This document shows, in pieces, positions 1 to 7,614 of a stretch of DNA of 17,918 nucleotides (positions within the stretch are counted from its first letter, which is position 1; each line of letters begins with the position of its first letter). The notes under the pieces are model-generated. The model searched no databases. It was given only the letters and a program-made list of their open reading frames with translations, and was not told the DNA's origin. The position numbers and the translations under genes are program-made. Source of the DNA: an uncultured Mucispirillum sp. (lineage in GTDB: Bacteria > Chrysiogenota > Deferribacteres > Deferribacterales > Mucispirillaceae); contig CAJUJZ010000038.1 of NCBI GenBank assembly GCA_910586745.1, positions 1-17,918 on the forward strand, in the 5' to 3' direction.

Positions 1-232
1 TATGGCTGTAATAATAATCTAACACATCTGCTTTAAATTTACCACTATATTTATTCTTAATTAGCTTAATACCTTTATATCCATTACATAAATACATATC
101 TCGACATTTACGAATAGGTCCTTCATCTAGCACATATTCATTGGATAAGGACGATAGACTTCTTTGCTCTTCAAAATATTGATGCAATATCTCTTTGCGT
201 AATTCATAAGAATATTTAATTCTGCGTGACAT
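1..232 (-). CDS. IS3-family transposase OrfA (helix-turn-helix protein), N-terminal part only
   Basis: This is a DNA-binding subunit that would recognise the ends of its own insertion sequence. The reading frame opens at the ATG at 232 and remains open to the window edge, giving about 77 residues. The start MSRRIKYSYELRKEILHQY and the later YSGKFKADVLDYY segment match the paired HTH layout of IS150-type OrfA proteins. In that layout a basic Y/F-x-x-E-L-K-like helix is followed by S-L-x-x-L-x-x-x-Y and later a Y-S-G-x-F-K-x-x-V block. A GGGG(U)G Shine-Dalgarno lies seven to eleven bases upstream, inside a hairpin arm. The rest of the protein, and any OrfB integrase, lies outside the window, so intactness cannot be judged. 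Confidence 0.7.
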   Translation of the reverse strand, partial: MSRRIKYSYELRKEILHQYFEEQRSLSSLSNEYVLDEGPIRKCRDMYLCNGYKGIKLIKNKYSGKFKADVLDYYYSH

Positions 233-239
233 AAAAACA

Positions 240-266
240 CCCCATTTATTGGACAAATAAATGGGG
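240..266 (-). promoter_or_regulatory. Perfect hairpin covering the transposase ribosome-binding site
   Basis: Eleven-base perfect arms (240-250 and 256-266) flank a five-base loop. In a minus-strand transcript the distal arm contains the GGGG Shine-Dalgarno of the IS transposase, with the ATG about seven bases further on. Transcripts entering from outside the element would fold and mask the site. This is the known way IS10 and IS50 limit transposase made from read-through transcripts. The structure is seen directly; its function here is inferred. Confidence 0.6.
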
Positions 267-323
267 TTCGCATCAATTATGGCAGGCTTTTTTATTATAA
301 AGTATTGTTAAAGCATATAAAAA

Positions 324-350
324 TTGACTTGGTAAAATAATATATATAAA
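324..350 (+). promoter_or_regulatory. Possible promoter for the 437-aa gene
   Basis: TTGACT at 324-329 resembles a -35 box. TATAAA at 345-350 could be the -10, though the spacer of 15 bases is short. The surrounding 276-439 stretch is extremely AT-rich, so chance matches are likely. No other feature is visible between the IS end and the gene start. Confidence 0.3.
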
Positions 351-439
351 AAATATTATATTTTTATTGCACAGATATAAAAAAATTGATACTCTATAAA
401 TGTAGTAATATTCATATTATTAATCAGGGGTTATGATTT

Positions 440-1753
440 ATGGCAATGATAGCAGACGAAATGTTAAAAGCTATGAAATGTAAAGAGATTGAAACTAAAT
501 ATGGTAATGTTAGAAAAGGTTTAAGAATGTCGCTTGTTGCATTTTTAAAAGATAACCCTAATTATGAAAAGCTGATAGAAGGGTTTGTTGGCATTGATCC
601 AGCTGATAAAAAAACAGAAGCAAGGCGTAATTTTCTTGATGAACTTGGAGAAATATCTAAACTTATGGATGATGCTTTTAATAAACTTGGTGATGCTGAA
701 GAAGGAGCTCTTGCTCATAAACTTACAACTGTATCTGCCATTTATATGGAGCGTATTGGTCAAACATGCTTAGAAGCTAAAACAAACTATTTTCCAATGC
801 ATAAAGAAAAGTTTGCAATGTATGTTTCTGAAGATCAGGAAGCAAAGGCTATTGTTCCTAGAACAACATTGAAAACTATAAAAAATTATCTTGATAAATG
901 GTTTTTCTTAATACAGCAGTATTCTGTAAATGCAAAAGCAAAAATTATTTATACCAAACTTAATGATTTTAGAGATAAACTGCATCATTTTGAATATGTA
1001 ATGGGTAAATCTATTAATAAATTACAGCGTGAATATGTAAAAGAGATTATTCCTTTTATGAAAGATACAAAACTTGCTCTTTTGCGTATGCGTAAGTTTT
1101 TTGAAGCGATAGACGCATCTGCTTTTGGTAAAATGATAAAAGCACTAACTGATGTTGCTATGGAAAACGGTACAAGAGTATATGTAAAATATAATGCTGT
1201 GCTTACAATAGTTACTGGTAATGTCAGGAAAGGTAGTGTTATTCCAGTGCAGACTATTGTTGATAAGTATGATAATGTAATGTTTCCTATTAGACAGACA
1301 GTGGCAGAGCTTGATACAAAACTTGGCGGCAGCCGTGCAAAAGACCCATCAAAAGCTTTCTGGGATATTGCTTCTCAAATTACATCATTTAGAGATGGTA
1401 TGCATTCTGTTATAGATGAATTTTCAAAAGGTATCAGCCCGTCAGATGAAGATTTTAAATTTTTCACTCATACTGCTCAAGCTGTAATTATTCCATATAT
1501 GAACCAGACAAAAGGAGAAGTTAACGATAGCTTTATTAATGGTGTTAAAAATTTAGATACTTTTTTCTGGAAAATTATGACGAAAGCTATAGAAAATTCG
1601 CAGGAAAAAGGCGAAAAAATGGATGAGATTGTTGGGCTTGCTGTAAGAGTTACACAAAAAGAGCTTGAGAATTTCTTATCAGAAAATAAAGAGCTTGCAG
1701 ATGATAATTTAACAGATGAAATTGAAAATGCTTCAAGCAGTTCTGAAAAATAA
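440..1753 (+). CDS. Unrecognised cytoplasmic, mostly helical protein, 437 aa
   Basis: I do not recognise this family. The start is supported by an AGGGG Shine-Dalgarno at 426-430, nine bases before the ATG. The product lacks a signal peptide and membrane segments. It is rich in Lys, Glu and Asp with regularly spaced hydrophobic residues, as expected for a long helical bundle, and ends in an acidic, Ser-rich tail (residues about 418-437) that looks disordered. No P-loop, zinc motif or catalytic signature is visible. The codon composition resembles its neighbours, and the long uninterrupted frame supports a real gene. It lies between an IS end and a truncated aminopeptidase-like gene that begins only 19 bases downstream, so the two may once have been co-transcribed. 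Structural or phage-related roles are possible but not supported. Confidence 0.8.
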   Translation: MAMIADEMLKAMKCKEIETKYGNVRKGLRMSLVAFLKDNPNYEKLIEGFVGIDPADKKTEARRNFLDELGEISKLMDDAFNKLGDAEEGALAHKLTTVSAIYMERIGQTCLEAKTNYFPMHKEKFAMYVSEDQEAKAIVPRTTLKTIKNYLDKWFFLIQQYSVNAKAKIIYTKLNDFRDKLHHFEYVMGKSINKLQREYVKEIIPFMKDTKLALLRMRKFFEAIDASAFGKMIKALTDVAMENGTRVYVKYNAVLTIVTGNVRKGSVIPVQTIVDKYDNVMFPIRQTVAELDTKLGGSRAKDPSKAFWDIASQITSFRDGMHSVIDEFSKGISPSDEDFKFFTHTAQAVIIPYMNQTKGEVNDSFINGVKNLDTFFWKIMTKAIENSQEKGEKMDEIVGLAVRVTQKELENFLSENKELADDNLTDEIENASSSSEK

Positions 1754-1772
1754 AGTTTTTTGAGTAGTTATT

Positions 1773-2540
1773 TTGAAAGAATTAATAAAAAAACATTTAT
1801 ATACATCAAGGTCACCTGTTTCAGATGAAAATAATAATCTTGTGTATGAAGTTGCTTCTGAACTTAATGCAGATATTATAAAAAGCAAATGCGGCAGCGA
1901 AGTTCTTTCATGGATTATTCCTCTATACTGGAAAGTTATAAAAGGTCAGTTAAAAGATTTATCTGGTAATATACTGGTTGATTTTAAAAATAATCCACTT
2001 CATCTTTGGATAAACTCTATTACTTTTCAAGGCAGAATAACTAAACAGGAATTAGAAAACCATATCCTGACAGATAGAAACCGTCCGGATTTAATTCCAT
2101 ACCATTATAAATTTGGTTTCAGTTCAGCTTTACAAAACTGGGGCTTTTGTATTTCTTATAATGATTATATTAAAATGCATGATAATGAATATATTGTAGA
2201 TATTGAAACAGAACTGCACAACGATAATTATATGCTTACTGGTGTCAAAACTCTTAATGGAAAAAGTGATGGCAGCACTTATATTTTTGCAGCACATACC
2301 TGTCATCCGGCTATTGCAGTGGATGGACTTACAAATGTTATAGTACTTATGGAAGTATTTCGTGAGCTTGAAAAAAGAAATGTAAAAAATACATATAAAT
2401 TTGTATTTGGCTCAGAATATTATGCAGCAGCTGCATTTTTAAATACATTAAATGAAAAAGAAGAAAAAAGTATAAAAGGTGCTTTTTTCTGTGATTTAAT
2501 AGGGGCAGACACTAAGCCTGCATATTCTTCGTCATTATAA
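1773..2540 (+). pseudogene. DUF4910/DUF2172 aminopeptidase-like protein, C-terminus missing
   Basis: The family is a group of zinc-peptidase-like proteins (COG4310), often near polysaccharide genes, usually a little over 400 residues long. This copy has 255. The family landmarks are present in order: an N-terminal R-x-x-V-S segment (residues 13-17), W-x-x-P (47-50), W-G-F-C at 123-126, and the metal-site block AAHTCHPAIAVDGLTN at 173-188 with His175 and Asp184 as likely ligands. Glu215 follows in a G-S-E context. The frame then ends at KPAYSSSL, before the rest of the domain and its remaining metal ligands. No in-frame ATG exists until residue 135, so translation most likely starts at the TTG at 1773, which aligns with the family N-terminus; an in-frame TGA lies 12 bases upstream. 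Family assignment is firm. Loss of function is inferred from the missing C-terminal third and the transposase remnant at the break. Confidence 0.75.
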
Positions 2541-2639
2541 TATTGATGTTGAACTCGCTGTAATATCCTCTGAAAAGCATTTCATTATTTTTTTAATTTT
2601 ATATTTACTTAACCTGCTGTATTTCATACTCTTTTTCAT
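2535..2639 (-). pseudogene. Remnant of an IS1595/ISXO2-like transposase N-terminus
   Basis: A 34-codon frame starts at the ATG at 2639 and reads MKKSMKYSRLSKYKIKKIM, then KCFSEDITASSTSIL and a stop. It resembles the N-terminus of ISXO2-like transposases, where S-R-(I/L)-S, a basic helix, a Phe and D-(L/I)-T-A-(T/S) precede the helix-turn-helix. The match stops abruptly at about 2540-2550, exactly where the aminopeptidase-like gene on the other strand loses its family similarity. I read this as an insertion scar: an IS landed in that gene and most of both was later deleted. TTGACT and TATGAA on the minus strand just upstream may be its old promoter. The fragment is short, so the family call is tentative. 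Confidence 0.5.
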
Positions 2640-2732
2640 ATATTCTAAAAAGATACTAGTCAAGAGTCTAATATAATTATTTATTTAATTTTAAAGCATA
2701 ATTTTTGCAAAATATATTAAATTGTTTTCTGC

Positions 2733-3539
2733 TTATTTTATAGAAGATAGTGTTTCCACAAACTTATCTATTATATTATTTACTTCTTCATAATTATCTG
2801 CATTTGAGAAATGAGCAGCATTTTTTATGATATATAAATCAACTTTCAAATCTTTTGCCCACTCTTTTGAATAGTGCAATACTTTACCTGTATTATCGTA
2901 TTCTCCAGCTATTAATATTACAGGACATTTAAGATATATATTTTTATTTTCTATTATAAATTGTTTATAATATATATCCATTTGTTTTATCATATCTGCT
3001 TTTGTATAATTATTATAAATATCTATCATTTTTTTATAAGCATATTGTGTTTTTGAAATAGATTTTGCCATTGAGTTTTTAAGCATCTTTTCTGGAAATA
3101 ATTTTGCAAAAAAAGATGTATGTTTTACCAACCAGTTATCTAATTGGGAATAATATTTTCTACCTACTGGTGTAGTATCAATGCCTATAAAGCCTGATAC
3201 CATATTATGATATTTTGAAGCGAAAAACTGGCTTGGATAACCACCGATAGACATTCCTGCAAGAATGATATTTTCTATATTTTCTTCCATTAGAATATTA
3301 TAAATCATATCAGCAGTATCATTATATGAAATTAGATTACATTGTTTTGAATTACCATGCAGCGGCAAATCCCATAATATAATATTAAATTTATTTTTAA
3401 AATATTCCACCTGTTTTTCAAACATAGAATAATCTGCAGTTAATCCATGAGTAAAAAGTATAGTTTTACTAAAGTTTTCTTTTTTACTTATATAGTAATG
3501 AATAGTATTTTTTTGATAATGTAAGGTTTTATGCTGCAT
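2733..3539 (-). CDS. Alpha/beta hydrolase, 268 aa
   Basis: This is a cytoplasmic serine hydrolase of the alpha/beta fold with unknown substrate. The complete triad is visible. Ser97 is the nucleophile in the elbow GMSIGG (95-100), Asp215 lies in AGEYD after a core strand, and His243 is in AAHFSN. His31-Gly32 form the oxyanion-hole HG motif, and a cap segment lies at about residues 125-195. There is no signal peptide. It starts 23 bases after the hemB stop with only a weak AGAG ribosome site, so it is probably read through from the haem operon. The fold does not allow an esterase, lipase or C-C hydrolase role to be distinguished, and nothing in its sequence ties it to tetrapyrrole chemistry. 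Confidence 0.85.
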   Translation of the reverse strand: MQHKTLHYQKNTIHYYISKKENFSKTILFTHGLTADYSMFEKQVEYFKNKFNIILWDLPLHGNSKQCNLISYNDTADMIYNILMEENIENIILAGMSIGGYPSQFFASKYHNMVSGFIGIDTTPVGRKYYSQLDNWLVKHTSFFAKLFPEKMLKNSMAKSISKTQYAYKKMIDIYNNYTKADMIKQMDIYYKQFIIENKNIYLKCPVILIAGEYDNTGKVLHYSKEWAKDLKVDLYIIKNAAHFSNADNYEEVNNIIDKFVETLSSIK

Positions 3540-3562
3540 TTTATTATCTCTGCTTGCTATTG

Positions 3563-4531
3563 TTATTTATTTAATTTTCTAGCTGCATCTTTTGCAAAGT
3601 ATGTGATGATTAAATCACTGCCTGCGCGTTTCATAGAAAGCAGTGTTTCCATAACTACTTTTTCTTCATCTATCCAGCCATTTTTAGCTGCTGCTTTAAT
3701 CATAGAATATTCACCAGATACATTATATGACGCAACAGGAACAACACAGCTGTCTTTTACATCTCTGATAATATCAAGATATGCAAGGGCAGGTTTTACC
3801 ATAATAATATCTGCACCTTCTTCTATATCCTGAAATGCTTCTTTTAATGCTTCACGCCTGTTTGCTGGGTCCATTTGATATGTTTTTCTGCTGCCAAATG
3901 CTGGTGTAGAATCTGCAGCATCTCTAAATGGTCCATAATAGCCTGATGCATATTTAACTGCATAGCTCATTATAGGTATATTTTCAAAGCCATTATTATC
4001 AAGCATTGTTCTAATAGCTGCAACTCTGCCATCCATCATATCACTTGGAGCAACCATATCTGCACCTGTTTCTGCATGAGATAATGCTTCTCTTGCAAGC
4101 ATATCAAGTGTGCTGTCGTTATCTACATCGCCATTTACTACATGTCCGCAGTGACCATGGCTTGTATATTCGCACATACATACATCTGTGATAACATATA
4201 AATCTGTGTAATCTTTTATAGCTTTTATGGCTTTCTGAACAATACCATCGCTGCCATAAGCACTGCTGCCATCTTCATCTTTATGGTCAGGAATACCAAA
4301 AAGAATAACAGATTTAATGCCTAAACTTTCTACTTCCTTTGCTTCCTTAATAACTTCATCTACACTTAAATTATATACTCCTGGCATTGACGGTACTTCG
4401 TTTCTAATGCCTTTTCCTTCGCATACAAATAATGGATAAATAAAATCATTTACTGAAAGAGTTGTTTCTCTTACCATATTTCTGATATTTTTGCTGGACC
4501 TAAGTCTTCTTGAACGAGTTATTGGAAACAT
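3563..4531 (-). CDS. hemB: Delta-aminolevulinic acid dehydratase (porphobilinogen synthase)
   Basis: This cytoplasmic enzyme condenses two 5-aminolevulinate molecules into porphobilinogen, the second committed step of haem synthesis. At 322 residues it is the normal length. The two active-site lysines are Lys193 (in MSYAVKYASGYYGPFRDA) and Lys246 (in MVKPALAYLD). The zinc-binding cysteines are Cys118, Cys120 and Cys128 in DVCMCEYTSHGHCG, so this is the zinc-dependent rather than the magnesium-only type. An AAGGAG Shine-Dalgarno precedes the ATG. It follows hemD by 16 bases and ends the recognisable haem part of the operon. Confidence 0.97.
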   Translation of the reverse strand: MFPITRSRRLRSSKNIRNMVRETTLSVNDFIYPLFVCEGKGIRNEVPSMPGVYNLSVDEVIKEAKEVESLGIKSVILFGIPDHKDEDGSSAYGSDGIVQKAIKAIKDYTDLYVITDVCMCEYTSHGHCGHVVNGDVDNDSTLDMLAREALSHAETGADMVAPSDMMDGRVAAIRTMLDNNGFENIPIMSYAVKYASGYYGPFRDAADSTPAFGSRKTYQMDPANRREALKEAFQDIEEGADIIMVKPALAYLDIIRDVKDSCVVPVASYNVSGEYSMIKAAAKNGWIDEEKVVMETLLSMKRAGSDLIITYFAKDAARKLNK

Positions 4532-4547
4532 AATATACTCCTTTTCA

Positions 4548-5252
4548 TTATATTATTTCTACCATAGACTCTACAGTAAAATTTTCTGGATATCTGGATG
4601 TAATACCCTGTTTGTCAAGAAAAAGTGCTGTTGTAGTGCCTATGCTTACTATATCTAATAGAGATTTATCTCCATTAAATTGTCTTAAAAATGATTTTGC
4701 TGCACTTGGCGAGCAAAATGTAACTGTATCTATTTTATTATCTACTATAAAGTTATCAACATATCCATCTGGGTACTCTGCAAATGTTGTTTCATAAACT
4801 GCTGGTGTAATTAATTCTGCACCCATTTCATACAGCTGTTTTACAGGCAGTTCAAGCCTTTGTTCAGCACCAGGAGATAATATTCTGGCATTCTGCAAAG
4901 GTATAGAATAAATTATCTGCATAGCATTATTTAAATCATAAACAGTAGGTGTTATATTGCTTGATATTCCTAGAAATACTTCCATAGCATGAGCCGTTTT
5001 TGCACCAAGAGCAATATATGCTTTGCCGTGAATATTATTATGATATGGAGCAAAATATTTTACAGCATTAGCACTTGTGAAAAATATTATTTCATATTCT
5101 CCTGGCTCAATTACTGGGCATAACTGCACAGTTTCAATCATTGGCAGTAAAAAAGGGTAGTGACCTTTTGCAGATAATGCATTTACAAAAGTTCCAGACT
5201 GTTCAAACTGCCTTGTAACAAGCACTCGTTTTGGACTGTCAAAAATTTTCAT
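4548..5252 (-). CDS. hemD: Uroporphyrinogen-III synthase
   Basis: HemD closes hydroxymethylbilane into uroporphyrinogen III while inverting ring D. It is a poorly conserved family, recognised here by its 234-residue length, its place between hemC and hemB, and typical two-lobe motifs. These are an N-terminal VLVTRQ strand, IIFFTSANAVKYF (about residues 55-67), ALGAKTAHAM, then ILSPGAEQR and TVFCSPSAAKSF-like segments (here TVTFCSPSAAKSF), and a final VSIGTTTALFLDKQGI. The start overlaps the hemC end by 14 bases, which implies translational coupling. All catalytic work is in the cytoplasm, on the product of HemC. Confidence 0.92.
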   Translation of the reverse strand: MKIFDSPKRVLVTRQFEQSGTFVNALSAKGHYPFLLPMIETVQLCPVIEPGEYEIIFFTSANAVKYFAPYHNNIHGKAYIALGAKTAHAMEVFLGISSNITPTVYDLNNAMQIIYSIPLQNARILSPGAEQRLELPVKQLYEMGAELITPAVYETTFAEYPDGYVDNFIVDNKIDTVTFCSPSAAKSFLRQFNGDKSLLDIVSIGTTTALFLDKQGITSRYPENFTVESMVEII

Positions 5253-6180
5253 AAACTTGTGAATATATTTCCTTTAATATTTTATCGCCGCCAGCAGCAA
5301 GCACCATTTCTGCAAGTTTAATGCCTGCTTCTTCTGGGTTAGCTTTATTACCAGTATATTCTTTTGCTATTTTTTTACTGCCATCAAGGTTATATATAAT
5401 ACCTTTTACATATATTTTATTACCCGTCAACACAGAATGGCAGCCTATAGGTATCTGGCAGCCTCCTTGTAATTTGCGTAAGAATGCTCTTTCACAAAGT
5501 GCTCTTGTATAGCTGTCTTTATGTCCTATAAAAGATAAAATTTCTTTTATTTCATTATCCCCACTTCTTATTTCAATACCTAAAATTCCTTGGCATGATG
5601 CAGGAAGCATTTTTTCAACTGGCAGTATTTCTTTTATATTTTCAGTTACTTCAAGTCTTTTAAGTCCTGCATAAGCAAGTATTATTGCATCATACATTCC
5701 ATCAGTTAATTTCTGCATACGAGTCTGCACATTGCCTCTTAAATCGACTACTTCTAAATCAGGTCTTAATTCTAAAAGCTGACACTTTCTTCTTAAAGAT
5801 GATGTTCCAACACAAGCACCTTTTGGCAGTTCATCAAGAGAGTTATATTTTATAGATAAAAAAGCATCTTGAGGTGCTTCGCATTCTGGGCTTTCAAAAA
5901 GTTCCAGTCCAGCGGGCAGTTCCATAGGCACATCTTTCATACTGTGCACTGCTAAATCTGCTTTTTTCTCAAGAAGTGCTGTTTCTATTTCTTTTACAAA
6001 AAGCCCTTTACCTCCTATTTTTGCCAGTGGTACATCTAATATTTTATCACCCATTGTTTTAATTATTTCAAGCCTGCATAATATATTTTTATGGTGTTTT
6101 TCTATTTCGTTTTTAATATATTCTGCCTGCCATAAAGCAAGTTTTGAGCCTCTTGTTGCAATAACCACTTCTTTTTTCAT
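5239..6180 (-). CDS. hemC: Porphobilinogen deaminase (hydroxymethylbilane synthase)
   Basis: HemC polymerises four porphobilinogens into hydroxymethylbilane on a covalent dipyrromethane cofactor. The cofactor-bearing cysteine is Cys241 in LQGGCQIPIG. The catalytic aspartate is Asp83 in HSMKDVP. Substrate-binding arginines lie in GTSSLRR (125-131) and DLRGNVQTR. The N-terminus ATRGSKLALWQ is textbook, and the 313-residue length is normal. The conserved P-A-x-x-Q-G-x-L-G-I-E segment carries SC (PASCQGILGIE), a mild variation. A GGAGAG ribosome site lies before the ATG. The 141-base gap to hemA is the largest inside the operon and contains a palindrome that might be a control site. Confidence 0.97.
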   Translation of the reverse strand: MKKEVVIATRGSKLALWQAEYIKNEIEKHHKNILCRLEIIKTMGDKILDVPLAKIGGKGLFVKEIETALLEKKADLAVHSMKDVPMELPAGLELFESPECEAPQDAFLSIKYNSLDELPKGACVGTSSLRRKCQLLELRPDLEVVDLRGNVQTRMQKLTDGMYDAIILAYAGLKRLEVTENIKEILPVEKMLPASCQGILGIEIRSGDNEIKEILSFIGHKDSYTRALCERAFLRKLQGGCQIPIGCHSVLTGNKIYVKGIIYNLDGSKKIAKEYTGNKANPEEAGIKLAEMVLAAGGDKILKEIYSQVYENF

Positions 6181-6244
6181 CTATCTCTCCTATGGTTATG
6201 TCTTTTTTCTTTCTGCTGTGTCGGATAAATTTTTTCATTGGTCA

Positions 6245-6261
6245 TTTACATATTTTGTAAA
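6245..6261. promoter_or_regulatory. Small palindrome in the hemA-hemC gap, possible operator
   Basis: TTTACA (6245-6250) and TGTAAA (6256-6261) form perfect six-base arms around a five-base AT-rich centre. It sits 65-81 bases upstream of the hemC start, inside an otherwise unbroken operon. The symmetry suits a dimeric regulator. No confident -10/-35 pair is visible beside it, so a promoter here is only a possibility. Confidence 0.3.
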
Positions 6262-6321
6262 CTCCCTAGACAAAATTTTTTTCCGCCTTACATAAAGATA
6301 AAACCCTATAACCTCTCTCTA

Positions 6322-7608
6322 TTATTTTTTAAAGATTATATCCATTACTTCTGTTATGGAATATTTGCCATTATCTGTTGCATGCTCTTTTAAATTCATA
6401 AAAGGTTTATGAAGTATTTTATTTAAAGTAGCAGTTAAAAGATAGTTTAAATGTTCTATTTCCTTTTCATCAGTTATTTTAAATTTTTCACAGTATTTTT
6501 GCAATTCTTCGTTTCTTTTTTCTTCAAAATAAGAACGCATATTTTTAATAATTGGTGTAATTTTTAATGATTCCATTTGTTCATCAAAAGCATAAGCTGC
6601 ATTATATACAATATCCCATGCTTTTTTAGCTTCTTTTTCTCTTTCTTTTTTATTAGCTTCTACAACACTTTTCAAATCATCAATATCATATATATATGTA
6701 TTTTCTATTTCAGCACCTCGTGGGTCAATATCTCTAGGTACAGCAATATCAATAAAGAACATAGGACGAGAAGGGCGTTTTTTCATTGCTTCTCTAATCA
6801 TATCTGTAGTAACAACAAAATCTGGTGAGCCGGTAGATGAAATAATAATATCAACTTCTGGAAGTTTTTGTACAAATCTGTCAAAAGAAACTGCATCGCC
6901 TGAAAATTCTTCTGCTAATTTTACAGCTTTTTCAAAAGTCCTGTTTGTAACTATGATAGAGCCGATATTTGAGCCAACTAAATGTCTTGCAGCAAGTTCG
7001 CACATTTCACCAGCTCCAATAATCATTGCTTTAGCAAGTGATAAATCAGAGAATATTTTTTTAGCCAGTTCCACAGCAGCATAGCTGACAGATACAGGGT
7101 TTTCAGATATTCCTGTAACAGTTCTTACTTTTTTAGCAGTTTTTAAAGTAAATTCAAAAAGTCTGTTTAAAAAACCGCCCATACCATGATTTTCTTTTGA
7201 TATTTCAAAAGCATCTTTAACCTGTCCAAAGATTTGCGGCTCACCTAATACAAGGCTGTCAAGACCTGAAGCAACAGCAAATAGATGAGTAACAGCTTCT
7301 TTTCCTGATGCAAAGTAAGTGTATTTTGCTAAATCTTCCACAGCAAGCTGGCAGTTTTGAGCAATAATGCTTAATATTTCGCATTTATCGCATATTGGCG
7401 ACTGTATATCGCATTTATCACAAAGATAATTTTTAATAACAAAATAATATTCCACCCGATTGCAGGTAGATACTAAAAATAGTTCCTGTATACTGTTTTC
7501 TGCAAGAAATTTTTTATAAAGACCTGCCATTTCATCTTTTTTTATAGCCATACGCTCTCTGACAGTCACAGGAGCAGAATTATGATTTAAACCTAGAACC
7601 ACTAACAT
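6322..7608 (-). CDS. hemA: Glutamyl-tRNA reductase, with an extra duplicated CXXC block
   Basis: GluTR reduces glutamyl-tRNA(Glu) with NADPH to glutamate-1-semialdehyde, the first step of the C5 route. The catalytic Cys49 sits in VSTCNRVE. The region EAVTHLFAVASGLDSLVLGEPQIFGQV (from about 104) completes the catalytic domain. GAGEMCELAARHL (198-210) is the nucleotide-binding Rossmann loop, and a helical dimerisation domain fills about 320-428. The 428-residue length is normal. Unusually, residues 63-82 hold two near-identical ten-residue units, CDKCDIQSPI then CDKCEILSII. This puts four cysteines in a CXXC-X6-CXXC array in a loop where I recall no cysteine cluster in other GluTRs. The gene starts six bases after hemX, with GAGGT in the hemX 3' end as the ribosome site. 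Confidence 0.97.
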   Translation of the reverse strand: MLVVLGLNHNSAPVTVRERMAIKKDEMAGLYKKFLAENSIQELFLVSTCNRVEYYFVIKNYLCDKCDIQSPICDKCEILSIIAQNCQLAVEDLAKYTYFASGKEAVTHLFAVASGLDSLVLGEPQIFGQVKDAFEISKENHGMGGFLNRLFEFTLKTAKKVRTVTGISENPVSVSYAAVELAKKIFSDLSLAKAMIIGAGEMCELAARHLVGSNIGSIIVTNRTFEKAVKLAEEFSGDAVSFDRFVQKLPEVDIIISSTGSPDFVVTTDMIREAMKKRPSRPMFFIDIAVPRDIDPRGAEIENTYIYDIDDLKSVVEANKKEREKEAKKAWDIVYNAAYAFDEQMESLKITPIIKNMRSYFEEKRNEELQKYCEKFKITDEKEIEHLNYLLTATLNKILHKPFMNLKEHATDNGKYSITEVMDIIFKK

Positions 7609-7614
7609 ATTTAA

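Larger units (their letters stand above)
1..275 (-). mobile_element. IS3-family (IS150-like) insertion sequence, one end
   Basis: This is the terminal part of an insertion sequence whose body lies beyond the left edge of the window. It contains the first 77 codons of an OrfA-like helix-turn-helix protein, preceded by an untranslated end. On the minus strand the end reads TGATGCGAACCCCATTT, with the TG dinucleotide start and internal CCCATTT block typical of IS150-type termini, so I place the boundary near 275. The boundary is inferred: the partner inverted repeat and the target duplication lie outside the window. Confidence 0.6.

Noticed and set aside
2541..2732. A continuation of the aminopeptidase-like gene in another frame
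   Set aside because: A short shifted frame (HYNIDVEL) looked protein-like, but the opposite-strand transposase remnant explains the same bases better.
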